A stretch of 64,000 nucleotides of DNA, taken from contig JBNMKO010000001.1 of the NCBI GenBank assembly GCA_050874385.1, forward strand, positions 62,001 through 126,000. Reading direction: 5' to 3'. The position numbers and the translations under genes are program-made. Origin of the DNA: CAG-882 sp050874385. Lineage in GTDB: Bacteria; Bacillota; Clostridia; Lachnospirales; Lachnospiraceae. Of this stretch, positions 16,705-24,667 are shown piece after piece; position 1 is the first letter of the stretch, and each line of letters opens with the position of its first letter. The notes beneath the pieces were generated by a model. The model saw only the letters and a program-made list of their open reading frames with translations, searched no databases and was not told where the DNA came from.

Positions 16705-18180
16705 ATGGATAATAATCACAATATGCCGGGGCAGGAAAATGATAAGCGTGAGGAGCAGGAGTACAGCCTGTATACAGAGAAGATAGTAAAGAAACCCGGA
16801 AATAGGATTAAAAGAGCAGTGAAGCATATAGCAAAGGTTATTGGTTCGGCAGTTATATTTGGAGTGGTGTCAGGACTTGTCATATCGGTTGTGTATCCGA
16901 CAGCCAGAAAGTTTGCAGACGATGAAGAGACTACTGCCAGACATGGGACAGTAATACCTACCGACAGCCAGACGGATGATGGCACAGACGATTTGGGTTC
17001 GTATGTACAGAATGATACATCGGAGCCGGAGAGCAGTGCGGACGGCGAGAGCGGTGATACAACTGACAATGACAGGGTTACGGACGAGACGGGATATGAT
17101 TTTAGCGGGAGTGATACAGTAGGTGAGAGTACATCGGATGCCGAACAAAGCCAAACCATAAGCCGTGAGGAGCTCATGTCGTTAGTGGATGAACAGATAA
17201 ATTATGTCTTTGAGGAGTACAAGCCCGGTGTGGCGGAGTTTGATTCCATGTATATTGGGTTAAAGTCCGTGATAGCGGATGTATATAAGTCTGTTGTGTC
17301 CATTGAGGTCTCACAGGACGGAACAACATGGGATTATATATCTGATGCGAAAGTTATGGGATTTATAGCTGCCGAGGACGATGATTATTTTTATATACTG
17401 ACAACAAAGCAGTTTGTGAGCGATAATTATCTTTCCGTAGTTTTTAATGATGGAATGGTTGCCGACGGCACATACATAACAGGTGACACAACAACAAACC
17501 TTGCGGTTGTCGCTGTGGAGAAGGCTGTGTATGAAGGAAATATACCGGAGAGCGTCAAGGTGGCAACCCTTGGAAATTCTTATATTGTACAGCAGGGCGA
17601 CCCTGTTATTGCAATCGGAAGTATTTACGGACAGAGTGATATGGCTGTGTATACTATGGCTGCGTCTGTGAAGGGCAGCGTTATTGATACGGATTGCAGT
17701 TACCGCTTGATTAGCACCGACATTGAGTCGGGTGAGGATGACAATGGTATTATTGTAAATATTAAGGGCGAGGTTGTCGGGATAATACCGTATCACAATG
17801 AGGCAATATCAGGAAAAATTATAAATTCTTATGGAATTTCTGAATTAAAACGCTTGATTGAAAGGCTGATTAATGGTAAAGTAACACCGTATGCGGGTAT
17901 CAGTCCGCAGACTGTTACGGTGGCGATGAAGGACATATACGGTATGCCGGACGGAGTATATGTGAGTGCTGTTGAGAACGACTCACCTGCTTTTTATGCC
18001 GGAATACAGAGCGGTGATATTATAACTGCCATAGGAACGGAGAATGTGCAGACAGTGAGAGCTTTCCAAAATGCACTGTTTGCCGTAGAGCCGGGAATGA
18101 ATATCACAGTGTATATAAGCAGACCGGGCAATGACGGATACCGCAATATTGAGATACCACTTGAAGTGGGTGTAGAGTAA
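16705..18180 (+). CDS. HtrA-like PDZ protein with lost catalytic triad (pseudoprotease)
   Basis: A 491-residue S1C/HtrA-type protein. Residues 1-40 are cytoplasmic and charged, 44-64 are a membrane anchor, 70-160 an acidic Ser/Thr/Asp linker, about 185-390 a trypsin-like double barrel, and 395-488 a PDZ domain (YAGISPQTV...GVYVSAVENDSPAFYAGIQ). Compared with HtrA, the histidine loop TNxHV reads TTKQFV (Gln 236), the aspartate motif TDLAV reads TNLAV (Asn 265), and the serine loop GNSGG reads EDDNGI (Asp 346), so all three triad residues are replaced. The barrel markers LGNS, GDPVIAIGS and KGEVVGI are kept, arguing for a folded but inactive protein. It lies 111 bp after the peptidase gene, possibly a scaffold or chaperone for the pilus. 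Confidence 0.85.
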   Translation: MDNNHNMPGQENDKREEQEYSLYTEKIVKKPGNRIKRAVKHIAKVIGSAVIFGVVSGLVISVVYPTARKFADDEETTARHGTVIPTDSQTDDGTDDLGSYVQNDTSEPESSADGESGDTTDNDRVTDETGYDFSGSDTVGESTSDAEQSQTISREELMSLVDEQINYVFEEYKPGVAEFDSMYIGLKSVIADVYKSVVSIEVSQDGTTWDYISDAKVMGFIAAEDDDYFYILTTKQFVSDNYLSVVFNDGMVADGTYITGDTTTNLAVVAVEKAVYEGNIPESVKVATLGNSYIVQQGDPVIAIGSIYGQSDMAVYTMAASVKGSVIDTDCSYRLISTDIESGEDDNGIIVNIKGEVVGIIPYHNEAISGKIINSYGISELKRLIERLINGKVTPYAGISPQTVTVAMKDIYGMPDGVYVSAVENDSPAFYAGIQSGDIITAIGTENVQTVRAFQNALFAVEPGMNITVYISRPGNDGYRNIEIPLEVGVE

Positions 18181-18207
18181 AATAGTTGTAAATTCAAGGA
18201 GAATGAT

Positions 18208-19155
18208 ATGAGATACATTGACAGCCTTCACGAGGGTGAAAGAATTACAAGCATATATATGTGCAAGCAGAAGAACTCTGCGACAACAAAGAATGGAAAG
18301 CCTTATGAGAACGTGCTTTTACAGGACAGAACAGGAACACTTGATGCAAAAATATGGGAACCTAATTCCATGGGTATAGAGGAGTTTGAGGCACTTGACT
18401 TTATTGAGGTTCAGGGAGAGGTCACAGTTTTCAATGGAGCTATGCAGATGAGCATAAAGCGCGCCCGCAAATGTGCAGAGGGCGAGTTTGATATGAAGGA
18501 TTTTTTACCTGTGAGCTCACGCGATATAGATGAGATGTATTCAGAGCTTATGGCGCTCAAGAATAAGGTTGAAAATCCATACCTTAGAACACTCTTGGAC
18601 AACTTTTTTGTCGAGGATGCTGAGCTTGTAAAGAATTTCAAGTTCCATTCCGCAGCAAAGTCCGTTCATCACGGCTTTGTCGGAGGACTGCTTGAGCACA
18701 CACTTGGAGTGACCACGCTCTGTGACTGCTTTGCAGACCGCTATCCAATGCTCAATCGCGATTTGCTTTTAACGGGAGCTATGCTTCACGATATAGGAAA
18801 GTTAAATGAACTGTCAGATTTTCCTACAAATGATTACACTGACGACGGGCAGCTTTTAGGACATATCATAATCGGTGTTGAGATGATAGGAAAGCGCGCA
18901 GCCGCTATAGAGGGTTTCCCACATAAGCTTGAGGCAGAATTAAAACACCTTATTGTGTCACACCATGGTGAATATGAGTACGGTTCACCTAAGAAACCGG
19001 CAATCATGGAGGCGTTTGCGCTCAACTTTGCCGACAATATGGACGCGAAGATGGAGACTCTCAAGGAGCTTTTATCATCACCACAGGCACAGACAGGTGA
19101 GTGGCTTGGATTTCAGAAGATGCTTGACACTAATGTGAGAAAGACTATTGTGTAG
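18208..19155 (+). CDS. yhaM: 3'-5' exoribonuclease YhaM family
   Basis: A 315-residue protein with an N-terminal OB-fold nucleic-acid-binding domain (about residues 10-95: LLQDRTGTLDAKIWEP, VQGEVTVFNGAMQM) and a C-terminal HD metal-dependent phosphodiesterase domain. HD residues are visible in HHGFVGGLLEHTLGV, the HD pair in AMLHDIGKLNELSD, and a later ISHHG-like block (IVSHHGEYEYGSPKKP). YhaM trims RNA and DNA 3' ends in Firmicutes. Start has AAGGAGA at good spacing. The next gene begins within the last codons, in another frame, but its ribosome-site-supported start lies 25 bp after this stop. Confidence 0.93.
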   Translation: MRYIDSLHEGERITSIYMCKQKNSATTKNGKPYENVLLQDRTGTLDAKIWEPNSMGIEEFEALDFIEVQGEVTVFNGAMQMSIKRARKCAEGEFDMKDFLPVSSRDIDEMYSELMALKNKVENPYLRTLLDNFFVEDAELVKNFKFHSAAKSVHHGFVGGLLEHTLGVTTLCDCFADRYPMLNRDLLLTGAMLHDIGKLNELSDFPTNDYTDDGQLLGHIIIGVEMIGKRAAAIEGFPHKLEAELKHLIVSHHGEYEYGSPKKPAIMEAFALNFADNMDAKMETLKELLSSPQAQTGEWLGFQKMLDTNVRKTIV

Positions 19156-19180
19156 GAAAATATATTTGGAGAAAATCAGT

Positions 19181-20758
19181 ATGGAAAAAAATCAGGAATG
19201 TATCGTAAAAATAGAAGATATGTCCCTTGAAGGAGAAGGCGTAGGCAGAGTTGATGGCTACGCCCTTTTTGTTAAGGACACAGTTATCGGAGATGAGGTT
19301 AAAGTAAAGATAACCAAAACCAATAAGACTTATGGCTATGCACGCCTTGTGGAAGTGCTTGTGCCATCACCGCACCGCGTACAGGCGCGCTGCCCGATAG
19401 CAAGACAGTGCGGCGGATGCAATCTTCAGGAGCTATCATATGAGGAACAGCTCAACTTTAAGAGAGGGGTAATACAGAAAAATATAAGGAGAATAGGCGG
19501 AATTGCTGATGTCGAGGTGGAAAAGGTAATCGGAATGAATGAGCCGTTCTTTTACAGAAATAAGTCACAGTTTCCTGTCGGCGAGGACAAGGATGGAAAC
19601 ATAAAGATTGGCTTTTATGCCGGGCGTACACACTCTATCATAGAGACACCGACATGCTATATAGGTGCGCCGATTAATGAGCCCATCGTGGGCGCTGTCC
19701 GCGAGTTCATGGAAGAAAACAAAATAAAACCGTACAACGAGACCAAGCACACAGGTGTAATCCGCCATATTCTCATACGCTGCGGCTACACAACGGGGGA
19801 GATTATGGTGTGCCTTGTCATCAACCAGAATAAACTGCCACACGCGGATAAGCTCGTCGATAAGCTGCTCGGGCTGGATTTTAGCGGTGTTATGGAGAGT
19901 GGGGAGATATGGGAAAATGATAAGCATACAGCAGGCAATGAGCAGCAGATATATGGTGAGCATATTGTTAGTGATGGACAGTCTGGATGTGGTGAGAAGG
20001 TTACAAGTAATGAGCAGTCAGTATGCAGTGAGCATGGCGTAAGGGATGATAATTGTGTGGAAAATGGAAATACATGGCATATAAAGAGCATAATGCTCAA
20101 TGTGAATACAAAGAACACAAATGTAATTCTCGGAAATGAATGTAAGACTCTTTGGGGCAATTCATATATTGAGGACTATATCGGTGATGTAAAGTATCAC
20201 ATATCGCCGCTTTCCTTCTATCAGGTAAATCCTGTTCAGACAAGAAAGCTCTACCAGACTGCGCTTAACTATGCAGGTCTTACCGGAAATGAGGTTGTGT
20301 GGGACCTTTACTGTGGAATAGGGACAATCTCACTATTCCTTGCAAAGCAGGCAAAGAAAGTGTACGGTGTCGAGATTGTACCACAGGCAATCGAGGATGC
20401 GAAGGAGAATGCGCGCATCAACAATATTGATAATGCTGAGTTCTTTGTCGGAAAGGCTGAGGAGGTCCTTCCTGATTTCTATGCAAAGGAAAGCGAGCGA
20501 CTTGGAAAGAAACTCACCGCGGATGTGATAGTCGTTGACCCGCCGCGCAAGGGTTGTGACGAAGCACTGCTTGCCACCATGGTGCAGATGGAGCCGGAAA
20601 AAATTGTCTATGTGTCCTGTGACAGCGCCACACTTGCAAGGGATTTGAAGTATCTTTGTGGAAATGGATATGAGATTAAAAAGTGTGTCGGATGCGATAT
20701 GTTTCCGCAGGGGGTGCATGTCGAGAGCGTGACACTGCTCCAAAGGAAAAATATCTGA
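19181..20758 (+). CDS. rlmD: 23S rRNA (uracil-5-)-methyltransferase, RlmD/RlmCD type, with an internal insertion
   Basis: A 525-residue m5U methyltransferase. An N-terminal TRAM RNA-binding domain (residues 1-62) is followed by the [4Fe-4S] cysteines C71, C77, C80 (RCPIARQCGGCN) and C159, then the SAM-binding Rossmann core (SFYQVNPVQ, LYCGIGTISLF, VDPPRKGCDE) and the catalytic YVSCDSATLARDL. Residues about 238-298 are an insertion absent from ordinary relatives: hydrophilic, Asn/Glu/Ser-rich, with two related copies of an NEQ...SEH/GEH unit, so probably a surface loop from a tandem duplication. ATG at 19181 is chosen for its TTGGAG site. A second, shorter relative is at 51758. The mobile island begins just downstream of the 3' end. 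Confidence 0.9.
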   Translation: MEKNQECIVKIEDMSLEGEGVGRVDGYALFVKDTVIGDEVKVKITKTNKTYGYARLVEVLVPSPHRVQARCPIARQCGGCNLQELSYEEQLNFKRGVIQKNIRRIGGIADVEVEKVIGMNEPFFYRNKSQFPVGEDKDGNIKIGFYAGRTHSIIETPTCYIGAPINEPIVGAVREFMEENKIKPYNETKHTGVIRHILIRCGYTTGEIMVCLVINQNKLPHADKLVDKLLGLDFSGVMESGEIWENDKHTAGNEQQIYGEHIVSDGQSGCGEKVTSNEQSVCSEHGVRDDNCVENGNTWHIKSIMLNVNTKNTNVILGNECKTLWGNSYIEDYIGDVKYHISPLSFYQVNPVQTRKLYQTALNYAGLTGNEVVWDLYCGIGTISLFLAKQAKKVYGVEIVPQAIEDAKENARINNIDNAEFFVGKAEEVLPDFYAKESERLGKKLTADVIVVDPPRKGCDEALLATMVQMEPEKIVYVSCDSATLARDLKYLCGNGYEIKKCVGCDMFPQGVHVESVTLLQRKNI

Positions 20759-20949
20759 AACTCCTTGAATTTAGGCACTTTGAGTGACATATCCTGTTTT
20801 CTCAAAGTGACCGAAAAGACAAGAAAAAGGCAATTTCCAGTGGTGTAAACGTACAAGTGGTTGTGAAGGTGTAGTTCGGAAACACAAAAATCTGTTGTTA
20901 ATATTTCATAAAAAATAACTAACAGTTCAATAAAGTAACAAAGTGGTCT

Positions 20950-20995
20950 GAGCCGCTTATTTTCAAGTGATTTTGGAAATAAGCGGCTCTTTTGC
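20950..20995 (+). terminator. Rho-independent terminator
   Basis: Arms GAGCCGCTTATTTTC (20950-20964) and GAAATAAGCGGCTC (20976-20989), with one bulged T and an 11-nt loop, are followed by TTTT. A second small perfect hairpin, CATTCTCG / CGAGAATG (20996-21020), follows immediately, just upstream of the parB fragment. The 20759-21048 interval holds nothing else recognisable. Confidence 0.75.
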
Positions 20996-21048
20996 ATTCT
21001 CGGATAAATGTGCGAGAATGAGTGATTTAATCGGAGGTAATTGATTTT

Positions 21049-21222
21049 ATGAAGAAACAAGAAAAATTGTATTCTTTTCCACAACAAAACGATGGTGCTG
21101 TGGTGGAAACAGATATCAGAATGATTCCCTTATCGGAATTGCATGATTTTAATGGGCATCCCTTTAAGGTAGAAAACGATATGGTTATTCATATATTTGT
21201 GAATCGTTGTTGTACTATATGA
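21049..21222 (+). pseudogene. Truncated ParB-like partition gene (N-terminus only)
   Basis: ATG at 21049 follows a good GGAGG site. The first ~45 residues read as the N-terminus of a plasmid/ICE ParB protein, ending in IRMIPLSELHDFNGHPFKVE, the block that normally leads into the ParB nuclease-like domain. After about 21185 the sequence becomes that of a broken IS3 transposase gene on the other strand, and the frame stops at 21220. The rest of ParB is absent from the window. This shows that a conjugative or plasmid-like element once occupied the site and was cut down by an IS-associated deletion. Confidence 0.75.
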
Positions 21223-21460
21223 ATAACCTTTACGTTCCAGATAAACTTTCATACTGTGGTAACCGTCGACTCCATTGTGTGAATAATACATTTGTTTTAT
21301 CTGCTCATGTATTTCCGATTTATGGGTACAGTAAGCTGCCTTCCAGTGTTTCCGGTAGTTATAATAAGCATTTGGATAAATTCCCAGCCTTTTTAGAAGC
21401 CAGCGCAGGCCAAATCCAGTATGGTATTGTTCAATGAACCGATAAGCCTCTAATCGATTT
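21187..21460 (-). pseudogene. IS3-family transposase OrfB, 5' fragment
   Basis: On the minus strand, in the -1 frame relative to orfA, an open stretch reads RLEAYRFIEQYHTGFGLRWL, continues through LLKRLGIYPNAYYNYRKHW and ends at YSYSTTTIHKYMN, the N-terminal HTH_21 part of an IS3 OrfB. The DDE catalytic core that should follow is missing because the sequence passes into parB. The -1 offset from orfA is what IS3 elements use to make OrfAB by frameshifting. Confidence 0.75.
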
Positions 21461-21746
21461 CCTTTGCAAAGAATGCCGCAGCTTTTTTTAGGAAGAGATT
21501 CTTCTTTTTTGCTTCTTCAAGTTCTTTACGCAGACGGAGATTTTCTTTCATAAGTTCTATTTCATTAAGTGAATCAGGCTCTTTAAGGGCTTTGGTGTGG
21601 CATTCTTTGCTGAACTCGATGCACCATTTGGAAATGCTGGCTTTTGATACTCCATACTCATCAGTGATGCTCTTGCAGGTACGACCTTTTTCTTCATGGA
21701 GATATACAATCTTCTTTTTAAATTCTGGTGTGTAGATTTGTGGCAT
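21450..21746 (-). CDS. IS3-family transposase OrfA
   Basis: A 98-residue DNA-binding OrfA: an N-terminal helix-turn-helix (YTPEFKKKIVYLHEEKGRTC ... YGVSKASISKWC) and a C-terminal leucine-zipper-like helix (ELMKENLRLRKELEEAKKKN). Length and layout are normal for the family. With OrfB truncated, this protein alone can only bind IS ends. Confidence 0.88.
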   Translation of the reverse strand: MPQIYTPEFKKKIVYLHEEKGRTCKSITDEYGVSKASISKWCIEFSKECHTKALKEPDSLNEIELMKENLRLRKELEEAKKKNLFLKKAAAFFAKEID

Positions 21747-21898
21747 AAATAAATACCTTTGATAAGATTATTATATCTTATTAGCCACTACTATTACAAC
21801 ATTAGTATAGCACTACAATTTATGTCTTTTTCAGAGTTTTAGCAAATTTAATTTAAAGTAGCACAACAGGTTAAATTAAATAGTACAGGAGGTAACTA

Positions 21899-22054
21899 AT
21901 GGATAGAACTATTACAGATACTGAGTATAAAGCGATTCAAGCCATTCGCAGAATTTTCGCTAAGGGACCAGAGCATGACGCGGAGGTTCGCAAAAACAAG
22001 AATGGTACATGGAAAGTCATCGACACACCAAAAATTGTAGAATCGGCAGGATAA
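21899..22054 (+). CDS. 51-residue mobile-element small protein
   Basis: A short frame starting at an ATG with a strong AGGAGGTAACTA site. The product begins MDRTITDTEYKAIQAIRRIF and then has a basic Lys/Asn stretch (RKNKNGTWKVID). I recognise it only as the kind of tiny protein found in conjugative elements of gut Firmicutes; its function is unknown. A bidirectional terminator follows 27 bp downstream. Confidence 0.55.
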   Translation: MDRTITDTEYKAIQAIRRIFAKGPEHDAEVRKNKNGTWKVIDTPKIVESAG

Positions 22055-22080
22055 AAGGGTATCCGGCTAAAGACTAATGG

Positions 22081-22130
22081 GAGTCATAAACTAGCAAATT
22101 GATATATTGCTGGTTTATGACTCATTTTTT
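22081..22130. terminator. Strong bidirectional terminator
   Basis: Arms GAGTCATAAACTAGCAA (22081-22097) and TTGCTGGTTTATGACTC (22107-22123), nearly perfect with one G-T-type mismatch, are followed by ATTTTTTATTTT. It lies between the 51-residue gene and the converging XRE-regulator gene and could serve both. Confidence 0.8.
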
Positions 22131-22134
22131 ATTT

Positions 22135-22830
22135 TCACTGTTGAGATTTAATAAGTTGTTGAAGGTTGTCATCAATAGAGTGAAAGTAAGATTCGATTGT
22201 AATGCTATTTTTCGTATAAATGGAATGAAGGTCTGTAAGCTTGTTTAAAAAGCTGTTTATAATACCATTTTGTTCATTATAATTACCAATTTCCTGTAGT
22301 TCTATCATATAATCATGATAATGATCATCGTTTTCAAAAGAAGTGGCAATTTCCCAATAGTTTGAAAAGTACAAAGAAATGTATTCGTTTGTGGGATTTT
22401 CGGTACCTAGTATGCCTTTCGCACGATAATAAAATCCAGATTGTTCATCCTCACGATATACGACTTCATATTTTTCAATTGTATCTGTTTTTAAATAGCC
22501 ATATTTGAAGATTTCAGCAAGCGCGGTACAGACAGAAATAATTCGATCGCTAAATGATGGATGGAAAGAGGGCGTTTGGTTTTCTGTAGCGTCAGTATCT
22601 ACAATAGGTGTTGGTAATTGTTCTTGGCATAGAGAGTCCATAGTAACATTAAAATACTGTGCAAAAATATATAGAAAGTTTAAGGATACAGCCTGTTTCC
22701 CGTTTAGATACTTACTAATGGTGGATTGTGTAATATGTATATCCGCTTCAAGCTGCTTTTGACTTACATTACGTTTTGTCATAAGTTGATTCATATTCTT
22801 AAGAAGAATATCATTATTCAAATTCTGCAT
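22135..22830 (-). CDS. XRE-family transcriptional regulator
   Basis: About 231 residues. The N-terminal 65 residues are a Cro/CI-type helix-turn-helix (MTKRNVSQKQLEADIHITQS, then TISKYLNGKQAVSLNFLYIF). The C-terminal 150 residues are an unrecognised domain, perhaps for ligand or partner binding. ATG at 22830 is chosen because AAAGGA lies 8 nt upstream. It is divergent from a small Cys-containing gene, the usual layout of a mobile-element repressor, so it may control the island (inference). Confidence 0.8.
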   Translation of the reverse strand: MQNLNNDILLKNMNQLMTKRNVSQKQLEADIHITQSTISKYLNGKQAVSLNFLYIFAQYFNVTMDSLCQEQLPTPIVDTDATENQTPSFHPSFSDRIISVCTALAEIFKYGYLKTDTIEKYEVVYREDEQSGFYYRAKGILGTENPTNEYISLYFSNYWEIATSFENDDHYHDYMIELQEIGNYNEQNGIINSFLNKLTDLHSIYTKNSITIESYFHSIDDNLQQLIKSQQ

Positions 22831-22984
22831 GTTTAAATTCCTTTCCACAATATAAAATATTCTATATTTGAATATATCGTATCATATTTTCGGGAAAAAA
22901 GGAATAGATATCGTGATCTATACCATTCGACTATGCATGAACAGGCTTATTATAATAAAAGAAAAAACGAAAGGGGCCAACGCC

Positions 22985-23182
22985 ATGGAAAAGAAACAAA
23001 TTACATACATTTGTCCAAATGCGGCGACCTGCCCGGCTCATAAGCGCTGTCATGTTTTGACGACGAAAACTGAACTACAGGTTGAAATAGCAGTATGGCA
23101 GCAATGTGTAGCTGCCGGTAAAAATCTGGATGGTACGAAGAAGGAAATATTAATCCATATCGGCCATGTAGCACATAAATGA
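22985..23182 (+). CDS. Small Cys-containing protein of unknown function
   Basis: A 65-residue product starting at ATG 22985 behind AAAGGGG. Three cysteines lie close together (CPNAATCPAHKRC), with a histidine between, which could bind a metal. The remainder is unremarkable. The larger frame from 22868 has no ribosome site and is rejected. It belongs to the island, divergent from the XRE regulator. No family is recognised. Confidence 0.5.
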   Translation: MEKKQITYICPNAATCPAHKRCHVLTTKTELQVEIAVWQQCVAAGKNLDGTKKEILIHIGHVAHK

Positions 23183-23205
23183 ATATTAGTATAGTTACTC
23201 GCAAG

Positions 23206-23299
23206 AAAGCCACTTTGATGCGCTAGGTTGCAGAACTTATAAAAAACCTTGTATAAAGGTGATTTTATAATTCTGAAATGGTGCACAAAGTGGCTTTTT
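23206..23299 (+). other. Long nested hairpin with T-run
   Basis: Outer arms AAAGCCACTTTG (23206-23217) and CAAAGTGGCTTT (23286-23297) pair perfectly; inner arms TTATAAAA (about 23237-23244) and TTTTATAA (23263-23270), extended by AGAA / TTCT, also pair. A TTT run follows. It may be a large terminator for the small Cys gene, a structured RNA, or a mobile-element end. Confidence 0.5.
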
Positions 23300-23393
23300 A
23301 AATTATTTTGAGGAAATTTTCAAATGGGTCATTAGGTGACCCTTTTGAGTTTTATTTTATACACAACGAAGCAAAGAAAGGAGGGACAGGCTG

Positions 23394-23723
23394 ATGGTAA
23401 CAGCGAATGAAAGACGTCAGGAAATCATTGAGATTTTATCAGATAGACGTTTTGAAAAAATTGAAAATCTGATGTCAGAGTTTGACGTAAGTCGTAGTAC
23501 CATTAAGCGTGACATTGAAATGCTCTGCCTGTCTTATCCAATATATTCGGTCTCAGGAAATGGTGGAGGAATTCGTGTGGCTGACGGATGGTACTCAAAC
23601 CGTAGATATTTGAAACCGGTGCAGGAAGAACTCCTGAACCGTTTGAAATCTGGACTGCAGCCAGATGACATGCAGGTTATGGAAAGCATTCTTGCAGCTT
23701 TCGCAAAACCAAAAGCAAGTTGA
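23394..23723 (+). CDS. HTH-type regulator (DeoR/WYL-like), short
   Basis: A 109-residue protein with an N-terminal HTH_11/DeoR winged helix (ANERRQEIIEILSDRRFEKI, then LMSEFDVSRSTIKRDIEMLC) and the wing SGNGGGIRVADGWY. No sensor domain follows; WYL-type relatives are longer, but many ICE-borne copies are short like this. A GGAGG site precedes it. It is followed directly by degraded coding sequence, so it may once have had a partner gene or extension. Confidence 0.75.
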   Translation: MVTANERRQEIIEILSDRRFEKIENLMSEFDVSRSTIKRDIEMLCLSYPIYSVSGNGGGIRVADGWYSNRRYLKPVQEELLNRLKSGLQPDDMQVMESILAAFAKPKAS

Positions 23724-23728
23724 AATGA

Positions 23729-24004
23729 TGTTTTAAGTATTGTAAGCAGGCATTGGATGCAGAGTTCATTCATATAGCGCCTCATACGATATTTCCTAAT
23801 TTTATGGATCATAGCGTGAAAGAGGAGAGAGCTTGGTATTGAGATGGGCTTAGATCTTATGAAGCTCTGTTTAGAGGGGTGGTATTTGGGACACCAACAG
23901 AAGGTATGAAGTTAGAAATTGCAAAGACAGAAGAACTTGGTATTACATTGAAGTTCCATGATCAGAAAGGATTGGTGGGTTATGACAATAATGGATGCTA
24001 TTAA
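23729..24004 (+). pseudogene. Degraded coding remnant with in-frame stop
   Basis: One frame reads protein-like on both sides of a TGA at 23840-23842: KQALDAEFIHIAPHTIFPNF and, after the stop, ALFRGVVFGTPTEGMKLEIA running to LGITLKFHDQKGLVG. No start codon or ribosome site is evident. The original function is not recognised. It fits general decay of this part of the island. Confidence 0.45.
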
Positions 24005-24185
24005 TGATACAGCTAAGGCACTTACTAATTTATCCAAATTGCTGGTAGCTGTTGCAGAACAGACGGAAGGTATTTCAGCTAACGTGGCAGTCAAAATTCT
24101 GGCAAAGAAGGTAGACGAAAAGGCTGAAACTAAAGAGGAGACCACAGTAACTGGATTCATTACAGAAGTTAAGATATTAATTTAG
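23982..24185 (+). CDS. Small helical protein of unknown function
   Basis: A 67-residue, mostly helical, acidic/lysine-rich product (ALTNLSKLLVAVAEQTEGIS; VKILAKKVDEKAETKEE). The ATG at 23982 has a weak AGGA/TGGG purine stretch before it; ATG at 23991 is an alternative. It resembles the short accessory proteins of conjugative elements, with no named family. Confidence that it is expressed is moderate at best. Confidence 0.4.
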   Translation: MTIMDAINDTAKALTNLSKLLVAVAEQTEGISANVAVKILAKKVDEKAETKEETTVTGFITEVKILI

Positions 24186-24189
24186 TCAT

Positions 24190-24444
24190 TTGGTGTTAAT
24201 AAATTATAAGCGGTTAAAGCTGAGGATTATTGTGTACTTGACATCTCAGCTTAAGAGACTGGAAATGCCAACTCACGTAGTGCTTCGGTGGTATCCGGGT
24301 TTGAAGAAAACCTCGGTTGTTCAAACAGAGCAGCTTGCGACAATTTCAAAAGGAGATGTGCTTTTTGTTATTGACTATTTAACAGAAGCAGACATGGCCA
24401 GAGTTGATGTTACACTCGTTACATCACTTGGATTGGCTAGATAG
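24190..24444 (+). CDS. Hypothetical island protein or gene fragment
   Basis: An 84-residue frame. From the ATG at 24265 it reads MPTHVVLRWYPG and then shows a regular alpha/beta pattern (GDVLFVIDYLTEADMARVDV). The start at 24190 lacks a good site. It may be a real small gene or the remnant of a larger one. No family is recognised. Co-directional with its neighbours. Confidence 0.35.
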   Translation: MVLINYKRLKLRIIVYLTSQLKRLEMPTHVVLRWYPGLKKTSVVQTEQLATISKGDVLFVIDYLTEADMARVDVTLVTSLGLAR

Positions 24445-24494
24445 GAGATTATATGGCAACACTAGAGGTGCGTAGTATCCTGGGTGTCTCAGCA

Positions 24495-24530
24495 GCGGAC
24501 AGATGGATGAATTGTATTCCATCTGTCCGC
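24495..24530. other. Perfect 13-bp hairpin upstream of the AIPR gene
   Basis: Arms GCGGACAGATGGA (24495-24507) and TCCATCTGTCCGC (24518-24530), a perfect 13-bp stem with a 10-nt loop. It is GC-rich for the neighbourhood and is not followed by a T-run, so a simple terminator is unlikely. Candidates are an operator, an RNA structure in the AIPR leader, or a nick/recombination site of the mobile element. Confidence 0.55.
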
Positions 24531-24667
24531 TTGACTGAAAGCATAGAGTATTGATGGCATTGTTGCAGCGGTTATGATTCTTGATAGAGCTGTTAGAAAC
24601 CAAGGCGACCATGAAAGCATGTATGATAGCCGAGGGATTGTCATACTATAAAATAGGAGGTGTTGTA

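Larger units (their letters stand above)
21186..21775 (-). mobile_element. Truncated IS3-family insertion sequence
   Basis: Contains an intact orfA and only the first ~100 codons of orfB, both on the minus strand. The orfB side ends abruptly inside the parB fragment. The upstream (orfA) side runs to about 21775, where no clean terminal inverted repeat could be assigned. The far end of the IS and the rest of parB were probably lost in a single deletion, so the element cannot move by itself. Confidence 0.7.

Noticed and set aside
21207..21437. Forward reading frame of 76 codons opposite the IS3 region
   Set aside because: It is the antisense of the orfB remnant, whose minus-strand frame gives clear IS3 transposase sequence; no ribosome site.
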